64,000 nt of DNA. Origin: Sphingomonas sp. Its GTDB lineage: Bacteria > Pseudomonadota > Alphaproteobacteria > Sphingomonadales > Sphingomonadaceae. The stretch is from assembly GCA_017304655.1 (NCBI GenBank), contig JAFKLY010000003.1, positions 496,001 through 560,000 of the forward strand. Direction: 5' to 3'. Below are positions 1 through 9,700 of this stretch, piece by piece (within the stretch, counting starts at the first letter, position 1; each line of letters opens with the position of its first letter). The notes under the pieces are model-generated. The model was not told the DNA's origin and did no database searches. It saw nothing but the letters and a program-made list of their open reading frames with translations. Both the position numbers and the translations under genes were made by a program.

Positions 1-469
1 CGATCGGCGCAAGATCGAGCCGGACGAGACCACGCGCCGCCAGCGGATCGGCCAGGCGCACCCGTGCATCCATCTCCACGACGGCGGGTCGCGCGAGCGG
101 CGGCGCCCCGACCAGCAGCGCCTTGCCCCAGACGAGCAAGCACCCGGCAGCGGCCAGCACCGCGCCAGTCGCCAGCACATGCGCGAGCCGGCCACCGCGC
201 GCCATCACGCTGCAGAGCATCGCAAGACCAAGCCAGAGCGTGACCCAGGCGATCCATTGGAATGGCGTCGGCAGCGCGAACCAGGCGCAGATGCCGGCCC
301 CAAGGGCGATCGGCGCCCAGAGCGGTAGCTGCGCCCGTTCGCGCTCCAGCCAGGCTTCGAGGCGCGCCAACCCATCCGCCATGCCCCGGTTGCTGCGCCG
401 CAACAGCGGGATTTGTCCCGGTGAAAAAGCCGTGCTAGGGGCGTGCTCGTTCAAACGGGTTCCCCCCAT
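1..469 (-). CDS. comEC: ComEC/Rec2-family competence membrane protein, N-terminal part (cut by window edge)
   Basis: Reading the minus strand from ATG at 469 gives 156 codons that stay open to the window edge. After about 40 residues comes an amphipathic stretch with the words [12 protein letters not shown] and WFALP, followed by two hydrophobic segments. This is how sphingomonad ComEC proteins (DUF4131 region, then the competence membrane domain) usually begin. ComEC forms the inner-membrane channel that takes up single-stranded DNA. The gene is divergent from gltX, with only 20 bp between the two start codons; comEC next to gltX is a common order in this group. A second in-frame ATG at 382 is an alternative start. 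The conserved core lies outside the window, so the family call rests on the N-terminal pattern and the neighbour. Confidence 0.66.
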   Translation of the reverse strand, partial: MGGTRLNEHAPSTAFSPGQIPLLRRSNRGMADGLARLEAWLERERAQLPLWAPIALGAGICAWFALPTPFQWIAWVTLWLGLAMLCSVMARGGRLAHVLATGAVLAAAGCLLVWGKALLVGAPPLARPAVVEMDARVRLADPLAARGLVRLDLAPI

Positions 470-489
470 CTTCGGAGCATGAGCATAGC

Positions 490-1917
490 GTGTCGGACGG
501 ACTGAAAACAACGGACAAGGTCGTCACGCGCTTCGCACCCTCGCCGACAGGCTATCTGCACATTGGCGGCGCGCGCACGGCTCTGTTCAACTATCTCTTC
601 GCGCGACACCATGGCGGCAAGTTCCTGCTGCGCATCGAGGATACCGATCGCGCCCGTTCGACCGAGCCGGCGATCGAGGCGATCTTCGACGGCCTTTCCT
701 GGCTTGGCCTTGCCGGCGACGAGGAGCCCGTGTTCCAGTTCGCCCGCGCCCATCGCCATGCCGAAGTCGCGCATCAGATGCTGGCGGCGGGCCATGCTTA
801 CAAATGCTTCGCCACGCAGGAAGAGCTGGCCGAGTTGCGCGAGGCGCAGCGCGCGGCCCGCCAGCCGATGCGCTATGACGGTCGCTGGCGTGATCGCGAC
901 CCAGCCGAGGGGGGCGACAAGCCGTTCGTGATTCGCCTGAAGGCCGCGCGCGAAGGCGAAAGCGTCATCGAGGACGCCGTGCAGGGCCGTGTGGTCGTGC
1001 AGAACAGCGAGCTCGATGACATGATCCTGCTCCGCTCCGATGGCACGCCGACCTATATGCTTGCCGTGGTCGTGGACGATCACGACATGGGCGTGACGCA
1101 CGTCATCCGTGGCGACGATCATCTCAACAACGCCTTCCGTCAGCTCGGCATCATCAAGGCGATGGGCTGGCCGGTCCCGACCTATGCGCACATCCCGCTG
1201 ATCCACGGCCAGGATGGTGCCAAGCTCTCCAAGCGGCATGGCGCGATGGGCGTGGACGCGTATCGCGATCAGCTCGGCATGTTGCCGGAAGCGGTGACCA
1301 ATTATCTCCTGCGGCTGGGCTGGGGCCATGGCGATGAGGAGATCATCTCCCGCGATCGCGCGATCGAGGTGTTCGATCTGCCGGGCGTGGGCCGTTCGCC
1401 CTCGCGGTTCGACCTCAAGAAGCTCGAAAATCTGAACGGCCACTATATCCGCGAGGCGGATGACGGCCGGCTTGCCCTGCTCGTGGCCGAGCGGATGCCG
1501 CCACTGGAGGATGCCGCCGCCGCGCAGGCCCGGCTCCACAAGCTCGCCGATATCATGGGCGCGCTCAAGCCACGCGCTAAAACGCTGCTCGAGCTGACGG
1601 AAGGCGCCGCCTTCCTCTTCACCCAGCGCCCGATTCCTGTCGACGAGGCCGCGTCAAAGTTGCTAGACGGTTCCGCACGGACCCTGCTCAAGACCGTGGC
1701 CGATGCCCTTGCTCCGCTGACCGAGTGGACGCTGGAAGGCATTGAGACCGCGATCAGGACCGTGGCTGAGGATGCCGGACTTGGTCTCGGCAAGGTGGCA
1801 CAGCCACTGCGCGCCGCATTGACCGGACGGACGACCTCGCCCGGAATTTTCGACGTGCTCTATCACCTTGGTCGGGATGAGACGCTTGGACGCCTGGGCG
1901 ACCAGGTCCAGGATTGA
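490..1917 (+). CDS. gltX: Glutamate--tRNA ligase
   Basis: Class I aminoacyl-tRNA synthetase of 475 residues that charges tRNA-Glu in the cytoplasm. The ATP-binding HIGH-type motif appears as HIGG near residue 24 (in [15 protein letters not shown]), and the KMSKS-type motif as KLSKRHGA near residue 250. The length fits the family (about 470-490). The start is a GTG with GGAG roughly 12 bases upstream; no better in-frame start is visible. The stop lies 35 bp before the citrate synthase start, so the two genes may be cotranscribed. Nothing unusual was seen in the conserved parts. Confidence 0.97.
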   Translation: MSDGLKTTDKVVTRFAPSPTGYLHIGGARTALFNYLFARHHGGKFLLRIEDTDRARSTEPAIEAIFDGLSWLGLAGDEEPVFQFARAHRHAEVAHQMLAAGHAYKCFATQEELAELREAQRAARQPMRYDGRWRDRDPAEGGDKPFVIRLKAAREGESVIEDAVQGRVVVQNSELDDMILLRSDGTPTYMLAVVVDDHDMGVTHVIRGDDHLNNAFRQLGIIKAMGWPVPTYAHIPLIHGQDGAKLSKRHGAMGVDAYRDQLGMLPEAVTNYLLRLGWGHGDEEIISRDRAIEVFDLPGVGRSPSRFDLKKLENLNGHYIREADDGRLALLVAERMPPLEDAAAAQARLHKLADIMGALKPRAKTLLELTEGAAFLFTQRPIPVDEAASKLLDGSARTLLKTVADALAPLTEWTLEGIETAIRTVAEDAGLGLGKVAQPLRAALTGRTTSPGIFDVLYHLGRDETLGRLGDQVQD

Positions 1918-1952
1918 ACAAGCCGCTATTTGAGAAGCAAAGGGTTGACAGA

Positions 1953-3239
1953 ATGAGCGACAGCACAGTCAAGCTGGGAGTGGACGGCAAGGAGCTCGAA
2001 TATCAGCTCCTCGAAGGGTCTGTCGGCCCCAAGGTCATCGACATCCGCAAGCTCTATGCCCAGACCGGCCTGTTTACCTACGATCCGGGCTTCACCTCGA
2101 CGGCAAGCTGCGATTCGGCGCTGACCTATATCGACGGCGATGAAGGCGTGCTGCTGCATCGTGGCTATTCGATCGAGGAGCTGTCCGAGCAGTCGAGCTT
2201 CATGGAAGTCGCCTATCTGCTGTTGCGCGGCAACCTGCCCAGCAAGGACGAGCTGGCATCGTTCAACAACACGATCACGCGCCACACCATGGTGCATGAG
2301 CAGCTCAGCACCTTCTATCGCGGCTTCCGGCGCGATGCGCACCCGATGGCGATCATGTGCGGCGTCGTCGGCGCGCTCTCGGCCTTCTATCACGATTCGA
2401 CGGACATCACCGATCCGGTGCAGCGCATGATCGCGAGCCATCGCCTGATCGCCAAGATGCCGACGCTTGCAGCCATGGCCTATAAATATTCGGTCGGCCA
2501 GCCGTTCGTCTATCCGGACAACAGCCTGTCCTACACCGGCAACTTCCTGCGCATGACCTTCTCGGTCCCCGCTGAGGAGTATGAGGTCAATCCGGTCATC
2601 GAACAGGCGCTCGATCGCATCTTCATCCTGCATGCCGACCATGAGCAGAATGCCTCGACCTCGACCGTGCGGCTCGCCGGCTCGTCGGGCGCCAATCCGT
2701 TCGCGTGCATCGCGGCCGGCATCGCCTGCCTCTGGGGCCCGGCGCATGGCGGCGCCAACGAAGCGGCGCTCAACATGCTCCGCGAGATCGGCACGCCGGA
2801 CAAGATCCCGCACTATATCGCCCGCGCCAAGGACAAGAACGATCCGTTCCGCCTGATGGGCTTCGGCCATCGCGTCTACAAGAACTACGATCCGCGTGCG
2901 ACCGTGATGCAGAAGACGGTGCGCGAAGTCCTGACCGCCCTGAACGTGACCGATCCGATCTTCGACGTCGCGCTGCAACTTGAGGACATGGCGCTTCACG
3001 ATGACTATTTCATCGAGAAGAAGCTGTTCCCGAACGTCGATTTCTACTCGGGGATCATCCTCTCGGCCATCGGCTTCCCGACCGACATGTTCACCGTGCT
3101 CTTCGCTCTCGCCCGCACCGTCGGCTGGGTCGCGCACTGGAACGAAATGATTTCCGATCCAGGCCAGCGCATCGGCCGCCCCCGCCAGCTTTACACTGGC
3201 CCTGGCCCGCGCCCCTATGTGCCGGTCGAGCAGCGCTGA
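1953..3239 (+). CDS. gltA: Citrate synthase (hexameric type)
   Basis: Condenses acetyl-CoA and oxaloacetate to citrate, the entry step of the TCA cycle. The 428-residue protein has the active-site stretches [12 protein letters not shown] and [14 protein letters not shown] and ends in [10 protein letters not shown], typical of proteobacterial type II citrate synthases. The frame is open upstream to a TTG at 1914, but ATG 1953 is preferred because it gives the usual N-terminus MSDSTVKL and has a purine-rich AAGCAAAGGG stretch upstream. A strong hairpin follows the stop. Confidence 0.97.
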   Translation: MSDSTVKLGVDGKELEYQLLEGSVGPKVIDIRKLYAQTGLFTYDPGFTSTASCDSALTYIDGDEGVLLHRGYSIEELSEQSSFMEVAYLLLRGNLPSKDELASFNNTITRHTMVHEQLSTFYRGFRRDAHPMAIMCGVVGALSAFYHDSTDITDPVQRMIASHRLIAKMPTLAAMAYKYSVGQPFVYPDNSLSYTGNFLRMTFSVPAEEYEVNPVIEQALDRIFILHADHEQNASTSTVRLAGSSGANPFACIAAGIACLWGPAHGGANEAALNMLREIGTPDKIPHYIARAKDKNDPFRLMGFGHRVYKNYDPRATVMQKTVREVLTALNVTDPIFDVALQLEDMALHDDYFIEKKLFPNVDFYSGIILSAIGFPTDMFTVLFALARTVGWVAHWNEMISDPGQRIGRPRQLYTGPGPRPYVPVEQR

Positions 3240-3263
3240 GCACGGCGCCTCCCGAACAAGACC

Positions 3264-3299
3264 AAGAACAAAGGGGCGCTCCGGCGCCCCTTTGTTCTT
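3264..3299. terminator. Bidirectional-type terminator between gltA and def
   Basis: A nearly perfect inverted repeat: AAGAACAAAGGGGCGC is matched by GCGCCCCTTTGTTCTT with a short loop. The stem carries A-rich and T-rich outer ends, so it could end transcription from both gltA (plus) and def (minus), which converge here. Confidence 0.85.
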
Positions 3300-3345
3300 G
3301 CGTGCTGACCAGAAGCGCCCGTAACCAAAGCGCCTCGTGGTGTCG

Positions 3346-3876
3346 TCACGCAGCCTTGCGGCCCTTGGCCAGCTTCTTGAGCAGCATGTCCCGCTTCAGG
3401 CGCGAGAGATGGTCGATGAAGAGAATGCCTTCGAGATGGTCCATCTCATGCTGGAGGCAGGTGGCCAGCAGGCCTTCCAGCTCCTCCTCATGAATACGGC
3501 CCTTCCGGTCCATCCAGCTCGCGCGGATGCGGGCCGGGCGTTCGACCTCGGCATATTGTTCCGGCACCGAGAGGCAGCCTTCATTGTAAACGGACTGCTC
3601 GGCCGATCCTTCGAGAATCTGCGGATTGATGAACACCATCGGATTCTTGACCGGTGGCGCGCCCTCCTCGTCCGATTCCGGCTCCTGCAGGTCGATGACC
3701 AGCACGCGCTTGGGCACCCCCACCTGAATGGCGGCCAGGCCAATGCCCGGCGCATCATACATCGTCTCCAGCATGTCATCGATCAACACTTGCAGATCGT
3801 CGTCGATTGCGTCGACCGGCGTGGAAATGGTCCGCAGCAGCGGATCCGGAGTCTCGATGATGGGACGAATGGCCAT
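3346..3876 (-). CDS. def: Peptide deformylase
   Basis: Removes the formyl group from the N-terminal methionine of new proteins; metal-dependent. All three motifs are present in the 176-residue protein: GIGLAAIQVG, EGCLSVPE (metal Cys) and LQHEMDHLEG (HExxH). The frame is open 13 codons further upstream, but ATG 3876 gives the standard N-terminus MAIRPIIETPDP. Its formylating partner fmt lies about 6.5 kb away in this window rather than beside it, so the usual def-fmt pair is split. Confidence 0.95.
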   Translation of the reverse strand: MAIRPIIETPDPLLRTISTPVDAIDDDLQVLIDDMLETMYDAPGIGLAAIQVGVPKRVLVIDLQEPESDEEGAPPVKNPMVFINPQILEGSAEQSVYNEGCLSVPEQYAEVERPARIRASWMDRKGRIHEEELEGLLATCLQHEMDHLEGILFIDHLSRLKRDMLLKKLAKGRKAA

Positions 3877-3942
3877 GATGCGCAGATATGTGAGCCATCG
3901 GCCAAGATCAAGCACCCGTGTTGATGCTTTGTTCCGATCAAC

Positions 3943-3956
3943 CTGATCGATCTCAA
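3943..3956. promoter_or_regulatory. Possible FNR/FixK-type binding site
   Basis: CTGATCGATCTCAA matches the FNR/FixK palindrome TTGAT-N4-ATCAA at 8 of 10 fixed positions. It lies about 90 bp upstream of the ATG at 4047, in the only sizeable gap before the phosphotransferase/dehydrogenase pair. That location suits an activator site, but a single imperfect match can arise by chance. Confidence 0.3.
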
Positions 3957-4046
3957 TGACAGGCGGCGCCAGACTGGCTGCATCTTGCTCCAGCGACGAA
4001 GACGGGCCAGACTGAACCTGGCCCTGTCGCCACGAGGAGACGGCCC

Positions 4047-5588
4047 ATGAACGCGGATCAGGACCAGGCAGCGGTCATCGCCTTCCTTTCCAGCCCCGGT
4101 GCGCTGGACGCTCCCGGACCGGCCGAGCGGATCGACACGCACGGCGCGATCATTTTCCTGGCCGGCGATCGCGTCTTCAAGCTCAAGCGGGCAGTGCGCT
4201 ACCCCTATCTCGATTTTTCCAGCCCGGAGAAACGCCGCGCAGTGTGCGAGGCGGAACTCCGGCTTAACCGGCGAACCGCCCCGGACCTCTATCTCGACGT
4301 ACGCAGCGTGAATGCCCAGGCGAACGGCACGCTTGGTTTCGGCCCCGGCACGCCGGTCGACTGGCTGATCGTGATGCGCCGCTTCGCTGCCGGGGACTTG
4401 CTGGAATCCGTCGCGGCGCGCGGTGGGCTGGATGCAGCGCTGGTCCGCACGCTCGCTGACCGCATCGCCGCGTTCCATGCCGATGCCCGGACCTCCATCG
4501 TACCCGATGGCGCAGCCCGAATCGGCCAGGTGATCGCCGGCAATCGCAAGAGCATGTCCGGCGCCGAGTGTCTGGCACCGTCCGCCTGTGACCAGCTTTA
4601 CACCGCCAGCCTTGCCGCGCTCAACGATGTCGCCGCGCTGCTCGACGCCCGCGGCGCCTCCGGCCATGTTCGCCATTGCCATGGCGATCTGCATCTCGCC
4701 AACATCTGCCTGTGGCAGGGCCTGCCCACCTTGTTCGATTGCCTGGAATTCGATGAGGCTCTGGCGACGACGGATGTGCTTTACGATCTCGCATTCCTGC
4801 TCATGGACCTGTGGCATCGCGGCTTCCGGGCGCAGGCGTCGCTGCTGTTCAACCGCTATCTCGACCGGACCGACGAAGCCGGCGGCGTTGCGGCCCTCCC
4901 CCTCTTCCTTTCGATGCGGGCTGCGATCCGCGCGCATGTCGGCGCGATCGCCGCCAGCCGTCAGACAGAGGCAGACAAGGCGGCCGGGAAACGCGCGGAA
5001 GCTGGCGCCTATCTGGATGCCGCGCTCGCCTTTCTCGATTCTCCCGGCCCGCGCCTCGTCGCGATCGGGGGGCTCAGCGGCACCGGCAAATCGACGCTGG
5101 CAGGACGCCTCGCGCACCATATCGGCGGCGCGCCGGGTGCGCGCTGGCTGCGCACAGACGTGCTGCGCAAGCGCCTCGCCGGCGTCCTGCCGGAAGAACG
5201 CCTGCCGGCGGAGGCCTATGCGCCGGGACAGTCGGAGCGGGTCTATGCCCAGCTGATGGCGCAGGCACGCGCCATGCTGGCTGCGGGGCGATCCGTCATC
5301 GTGGACGGGGTTTTCGCTCGGGAAGCGGAGCGACGGGACATGGCCGCGATCGCCGCCGATCTGGACGTGCCCTTTGCGGGCCTGTGGCTGGAAGCACCGG
5401 AAGCGGCGCTTATCGCGCGTGTCACGGCCCGGCGGGACGACGCCTCGGATGCGGACGCCGCCGTCGTTGCGCAGCAGCTGCGCTATGATCTGGGCGATCT
5501 CGCCGGCTGGCACAGGCTCGATGCATCCGGATCGCCGGAGGAGGTCGCTCAGCGTGCGCTCACTTGTCTGGACGCGGGAGACTCATGA
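4047..5588 (+). CDS. Fused aminoglycoside-phosphotransferase-like kinase and AAA/P-loop kinase
   Basis: The 513-residue protein has two kinase-like halves. The N-terminal half (about 25-330) carries FKLKRAVRYPYLDF and the catalytic-loop motif HGDLHLANICL near residue 214, as in APH/choline-kinase-like enzymes. The C-terminal half has a P-loop, GGLSGTGKST, near residue 342, followed by an AAA_33/gluconate-kinase-like domain. The family is widespread in proteobacteria; its substrate is unknown and the resistance-like name should not be taken literally. Its stop overlaps the start of the next gene as ATGA, so the two are coupled. Family members often occur with alcohol dehydrogenases and stress proteins in low-oxygen regulons, which fits the possible FNR-type site upstream. 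Confidence 0.85.
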   Translation: MNADQDQAAVIAFLSSPGALDAPGPAERIDTHGAIIFLAGDRVFKLKRAVRYPYLDFSSPEKRRAVCEAELRLNRRTAPDLYLDVRSVNAQANGTLGFGPGTPVDWLIVMRRFAAGDLLESVAARGGLDAALVRTLADRIAAFHADARTSIVPDGAARIGQVIAGNRKSMSGAECLAPSACDQLYTASLAALNDVAALLDARGASGHVRHCHGDLHLANICLWQGLPTLFDCLEFDEALATTDVLYDLAFLLMDLWHRGFRAQASLLFNRYLDRTDEAGGVAALPLFLSMRAAIRAHVGAIAASRQTEADKAAGKRAEAGAYLDAALAFLDSPGPRLVAIGGLSGTGKSTLAGRLAHHIGGAPGARWLRTDVLRKRLAGVLPEERLPAEAYAPGQSERVYAQLMAQARAMLAAGRSVIVDGVFAREAERRDMAAIAADLDVPFAGLWLEAPEAALIARVTARRDDASDADAAVVAQQLRYDLGDLAGWHRLDASGSPEEVAQRALTCLDAGDS

Positions 5589-6586
5589 TGGACACCATGC
5601 ACGCCATGCAGCTCGATGCGCCCGGCACGGCGCTTCACCCGGTCGAGCGCCCGCTGCCCCTGCCCGGCCCGGATGAGATTCGCCTTGCAGTCTCGGCCTG
5701 CGGTGTCTGCCGTACAGACCTGCATGTGCTCGACGGCGACATTCACGGCACCGTGCCGATCATCCCCGGTCACGAGATTGTAGGGCGGGTCGATGCGCTC
5801 GGGCCGGGCGTGAGCGGCCTCGCACTGGGCGATCGCGTCGGCGTGCCCTGGCTCGGCCATAGCTGCGGGGTCTGCCCCTATTGCGCCACCGGCCGCGAGA
5901 ATCTGTGCGACGCGCCGCTCTTCACCGGCTTCACGCGCGATGGCGGCTATGCCAGCCATTGCATCGCGGATGCGCACTTCTGCTTCCCGATCCCGGAAAG
6001 CTTCGACGACGTTCACGCCGCGCCGCTGCTCTGCGCCGGGCTGATCGGCTACCGCGCCTATCGACTGGCGGGGGACGCGCCGGTGCTCGGCCTCTATGGC
6101 TTCGGCGCTGCCGCGCATATTCTGGCGCAGCTCGCCATCTGGCAAGGACGCCGCGTGCTTGCCTTCACGCGGGAGGGCGACACGCAGAGCCAGCGTTTCG
6201 CCCGCGAGCTGGGCTGCGTCTGGGCAGGCGCCTCGTCAGACGACCCGCCAGAGCCGCTCGATGCCGCGATCCTCTTCGCACCCGTTGGTGCGCTCGTCCC
6301 GCGCGCGCTCAAGGCCGTGCGCAAGGGCGGCCGGGTGGTGTGCGCCGGCATCCACATGTCGGATATTCCGTCCTTTCCTTATGCGGACCTTTGGGAAGAA
6401 CGCTCGATCCTCTCCGTCGCCAATCTGACGCGCGCCGATGGCGAGGCCTTTCTCCCACTTGCCGCGCAGGCCGGTATCCGTACCAGCGTTACCACCTTGC
6501 CGCTCGATCAGGCCAATGAAGCGCTCGATCGCCTGCGCCGGGGCGATGTCGACGGAGCACTGGTGCTGGTGCCCCCTCAGCGCTGA
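5585..6586 (+). CDS. Zinc-dependent alcohol dehydrogenase
   Basis: MDR-superfamily NAD(P)-dependent alcohol dehydrogenase of 333 residues. Catalytic zinc ligands are visible in ACGVCRTDLH and GHEIVG. The structural-zinc cysteine cluster is CGVCPYCATGRENLC. The nucleotide-binding region carries GLYGFGAAAH, a relaxed Rossmann glycine motif. The start is ATG 5585, overlapping the previous stop by 4 bp; a frame extension to 5564 lies inside the upstream gene and is less likely. The 3' end overlaps the convergent ABC ATPase gene by 10 bp. The physiological alcohol or aldehyde is not deducible. Confidence 0.9.
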   Translation: MMDTMHAMQLDAPGTALHPVERPLPLPGPDEIRLAVSACGVCRTDLHVLDGDIHGTVPIIPGHEIVGRVDALGPGVSGLALGDRVGVPWLGHSCGVCPYCATGRENLCDAPLFTGFTRDGGYASHCIADAHFCFPIPESFDDVHAAPLLCAGLIGYRAYRLAGDAPVLGLYGFGAAAHILAQLAIWQGRRVLAFTREGDTQSQRFARELGCVWAGASSDDPPEPLDAAILFAPVGALVPRALKAVRKGGRVVCAGIHMSDIPSFPYADLWEERSILSVANLTRADGEAFLPLAAQAGIRTSVTTLPLDQANEALDRLRRGDVDGALVLVPPQR

Positions 6587-7266
6587 TCCACGATCCGCTC
6601 AATCCGCCCGTCCAGCATCTCGACGCGGATGTCGGACAGTTCCGCAATGCCCGGATCATGCGTCACGCAGACGACGGCTCGCCCTTCCTTATGGGCCAGA
6701 TCGCGCAGCGCCTCGACGACATTGGCGCTGTTCTTGCTGTCGAGATTGCCGGTCGGCTCGTCCCCCAGGATCAGCGCGGGATCATTGGCCAGCGCGCGGG
6801 CGATCGCGACGCGCTGGCGCTCGCCGCCCGAGAGGCGATCAGGCGTCTTGGCCTCCTTGCCGGCCAGCCCCATCGTCTCCAGCAGCGCAACCGCTCGCGT
6901 ACGGATCGCGTCATGCGAGAGGCGCCCGAGCCGCTGCATCGGCAGCATGACATTCTCGATCGCACTGAACTCGGGCAGCAGGAAATGGAACTGGAAGACG
7001 AAGCCGAAGCGCGCGAGCCGGATGCGTGCGCGCTCGTCGCCGGAGAGGCGGCTGACTTCCCGCCCCTCGAACAGCAGCTCCCCACCGGTCGGCCGGTCAA
7101 TGAGGCCGAGGAGATAGAGGAGCGAGGATTTGCCGCAGCCCGACGGGCCGACAATCGTCGTGAAGCAGCCGGGCTGGGTCACCAGATCGACCTCACGCAC
7201 GAGCGTCACTGGCGGATCGCCAGGCAGCGCGCGCATGAGGCCACGCGCTTCGAGCAGCGCGCTCAT
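6577..7266 (-). CDS. ABC transporter ATP-binding protein (LolD/MacB-ATPase type)
   Basis: ABC ATPase of 229 residues with Walker A GPSGCGKSS, the signature LSGGERQRVAIARAL, Walker B ALILGDEPTGNLD and the switch His in VTHD. The DEPTGNLD form is typical of the MacB/LolD subfamily, which works with FtsX-like permeases. The start is ATG 7266, overlapping the permease stop as ATGA; the longer frame to 7326 would run inside the permease gene. It is the third gene of an adaptor-permease-ATPase operon. Confidence 0.92.
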   Translation of the reverse strand: MSALLEARGLMRALPGDPPVTLVREVDLVTQPGCFTTIVGPSGCGKSSLLYLLGLIDRPTGGELLFEGREVSRLSGDERARIRLARFGFVFQFHFLLPEFSAIENVMLPMQRLGRLSHDAIRTRAVALLETMGLAGKEAKTPDRLSGGERQRVAIARALANDPALILGDEPTGNLDSKNSANVVEALRDLAHKEGRAVVCVTHDPGIAELSDIRVEMLDGRIERIVDQR

Positions 7267-8513
7267 ACCGCGCCTCGCAAGATGTCGACCGGATCGACGC
7301 TCGCCGCCTTGCGCGCCGGCAGCCACGCGGCAATGGCGCCAGCCAGAAAGGAGGCGGCGGCGGCGATGAGATATTGCCGAGGCGAGCGATCGAGCGGGAT
7401 ATGCTGGATCTCGCCGGCAATGGGGAAATCGAGCGAGCCCAGTATCTCCATCAGCCCATAGCCGAGAAGCCAGCCGAGCAGCACGCCGATCATCGCCAGG
7501 ATGATGCCTTCCATCACGAAGATGAGCTGAAGATCGCCTTGCGAGAAGCCGATCGAGCGCAGGATGGCGATGTCCCGCCGCTTGTCTGCCACGCTGTTTG
7601 ACACGACAGTGTAGATGCCGAAGCTCGCTACGAGCAGGATCGCCGAGACGACCGAATACATGATGACGTTGCGCGTCACCAGCAGCGAGAGGAAATCAGC
7701 CGAGCGCTCCTGCCAGCTCTCCGCCTTGTAGCCGAACCGCGCCTCCAGCCGGGCCGCAATCTCCTGCGCCGCATAGGGATCCTCTAGGCGCACGCCGATG
7801 CGGTTGATGATGAATGGCCGCCCGAGCATGGACTGCGCCTCGCGCAGCAGCACATAGCCGGCGCCGGACGACAATTGCGTCTGCCCGCGCTTGAACAGGC
7901 CGACGACTTTCATCGAGCGCGAGGGCGACGTCGATGTGCTGGCCGCCACGATATCCCCCATGCGCACACCCAGCCGCCGGGCCAGCTCCTCGCCGATGAT
8001 GATGCCGCCCTGCACGCTCTCCAGATCCCGCAGATGCCCGGCACGCAGTTGCTTCTCGATCGTGCTGATCTTCGCCTCGATCCCCGGATCGACACCGATG
8101 ATCGCCAGCGCTTCCTCGTGCCCCCCCAGGCGCAGCGTCGCGCCGCCAGAGAGGCTCGGCGAGGCAATGGCACCCGGCACGGCATTGGCCGCCGCCATGA
8201 TCGCCTGCCAGTCCTTCAGGCCGCGTACTTCCGTCCGCACCTTGTAGCCATGCAGGTCAACCGCGCCGTCTGGAAAATTGCGAGCGCCGGGTTGCGGCGC
8301 GGGGCTGCGCAACTCGTCCGAGACGATGATGTGCGGCGCGGCATCAATGAGCTGGTTCACGAAATCCGTCTGGCTGCCGACCATCAGCGCAGACACCGCC
8401 AGGAAGAAGCCGACACCCACCGCGACACCGCTCACCGCCACAACGGTCTGCCGCCGACGCCGCGAGAGATGGCGCAGCGCGATCATGAGCAGGAAGCCGA
8501 AGCGGCCGATCAT
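7263..8513 (-). CDS. FtsX-like/MacB-type ABC permease
   Basis: Membrane protein of 416 residues. One transmembrane helix lies near the N-terminus (RQTVVAVSGVAVGVGFFL), followed by a large periplasmic domain (about 45-280). Three helices at the C-terminus include LLVASFGIYTVVSNSVADKRRDIAILRS and a VDPVDILRG ending. This is the MacB periplasmic-core plus FtsX layout, with the ATPase encoded separately. It overlaps the adaptor gene upstream by 4 bp (ATGA) and the ATPase gene downstream by 4 bp. The substrate is unknown; peptides, lipids or small molecules are possible. Confidence 0.9.
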   Translation of the reverse strand: MIGRFGFLLMIALRHLSRRRRQTVVAVSGVAVGVGFFLAVSALMVGSQTDFVNQLIDAAPHIIVSDELRSPAPQPGARNFPDGAVDLHGYKVRTEVRGLKDWQAIMAAANAVPGAIASPSLSGGATLRLGGHEEALAIIGVDPGIEAKISTIEKQLRAGHLRDLESVQGGIIIGEELARRLGVRMGDIVAASTSTSPSRSMKVVGLFKRGQTQLSSGAGYVLLREAQSMLGRPFIINRIGVRLEDPYAAQEIAARLEARFGYKAESWQERSADFLSLLVTRNVIMYSVVSAILLVASFGIYTVVSNSVADKRRDIAILRSIGFSQGDLQLIFVMEGIILAMIGVLLGWLLGYGLMEILGSLDFPIAGEIQHIPLDRSPRQYLIAAAASFLAGAIAAWLPARKAASVDPVDILRGAV

Positions 8514-9523
8514 GGAGCCGGATTCTTGAGCCGCACCCGGTCTCCCTCGGCCAGATCGGCCGGAGGATTGACGACAACCGCCTCACCCGCGCTCAGGCCG
8601 GAGAGGATTTCTGTCCGGTCCGCACCCTGAATGCCGATGCGCACTGCCCGTCGCACGGCCTTGCCCTCCGCGATCGCCCAGACCTGCCCCGCAACCAGGG
8701 ATGCTGTTGGCACCAAAAGCGCGCCGGTGCGCTGGCGCGTGATGATATTCACTTCCAGCGTGAGGCCAAAGGGCAGCGCCTCCGCGCGCGTGAGGCCGAT
8801 GCGGACACGGAAGGCGCGCTGATTGGGGTCGCCGCCCGGCGTCACCTCGATGACCTGCGAACGGATCACCCGGCCCGGCAGAGCGTCGGTGGACATAAGC
8901 GCTGCCTGCCCCGCATGCACGCGCGGAATGTCCCGCTCATCGACCGTCGCGGTCACGCGGGCCTCCCCCGGATCGCCCAGCTGCATGAGCTGTTTGCCCG
9001 GCGTCACGACATCGCCCGGCTCGACATCGCGCTTGAGCACCACGCCGGTCATGCCGGCGCGCACCACCATCTGATCGACTCGTGCGGCCTGCGCCACCTG
9101 CGCGGCGCGCGCCGCCTGACCCTGCGCCACGGCCGCATCCCAGGCTGCGCGTGTCGTCCAGCCCTGCCGATAGAGCGCCGTCGCGCGCTGCTCCGCCAGA
9201 GTCGCGCCACGCGCCTGCGCCTGCATCTGCGTGAGAACGCCCCGTTGCTCGGCATCGTCGAGGAGCAGCAGCGCCTGACCGTTCGCAACCCTGTCGCCCT
9301 CGCGCACCAGCACCGCACGCACCGGCGCTGTTACCCGCGCCGCGACCGAGACGGGGTGAACCGGCTCGACGAAGCCGGTGGCATAAACCAGATCAACCGC
9401 AGGGCCGCGCGTCACCCTCGCCACGTCGACCGCGATCGGCCGCCCGCGCAGGGCATACCAGGCCAATGCCGCCAGCCCCGCGACGAGGAGCAAGGCAAGC
9501 GCGGGCCAGAGCTTGCGCTTCAT
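8510..9523 (-). CDS. HlyD/MacA-type periplasmic adaptor of an ABC exporter
   Basis: Membrane-fusion protein of 337 residues. One N-terminal hydrophobic helix (ALALLLVAGLAALAWYALRG) anchors it. A lipoyl-type hairpin follows with TAPVRAVLVREGDRVANGQALLLLDD and its partner GVVLKRDVEPGDVVTPGKQLMQLGDP, separated by an Ala/Gln-rich coiled coil. The C-terminal beta-barrel domain ends in VRLKNPAP. It should link the permease to an outer-membrane exit duct, none of which is encoded nearby. First gene of the three-gene export operon. Confidence 0.88.
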   Translation of the reverse strand: MKRKLWPALALLLVAGLAALAWYALRGRPIAVDVARVTRGPAVDLVYATGFVEPVHPVSVAARVTAPVRAVLVREGDRVANGQALLLLDDAEQRGVLTQMQAQARGATLAEQRATALYRQGWTTRAAWDAAVAQGQAARAAQVAQAARVDQMVVRAGMTGVVLKRDVEPGDVVTPGKQLMQLGDPGEARVTATVDERDIPRVHAGQAALMSTDALPGRVIRSQVIEVTPGGDPNQRAFRVRIGLTRAEALPFGLTLEVNIITRQRTGALLVPTASLVAGQVWAIAEGKAVRRAVRIGIQGADRTEILSGLSAGEAVVVNPPADLAEGDRVRLKNPAP

Positions 9524-9700
9524 CGCGTGCCCCGGATGCGCGCGCAGGAGGCGCGTCGCCGCCCGATACGCCCGTCCTCTGATACAATCGCGATCATGGC
9601 AGCCTTCCGTCCCAGTCCCGCCCGCTGTTCTTCATGCGGCAAACGCGCCGCCAAGCCTTTGATCCAGAACAAGCCTGCCCACCGTGTCGGGTAGCGAGCC

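Noticed and set aside
3931..3951. TTGAT followed further on by ATCAA as a second FNR-type site
   Set aside because: The half-sites are about 11 bases apart instead of 4, so they cannot form the normal dimer site.
9597..9695. A 32-codon plus-strand ORF with a CSSCGK motif between the exporter operon and recR
   Set aside because: No ribosome site, no second Cys pair for a zinc site and no known family; it may be chance in a 177-bp gap.
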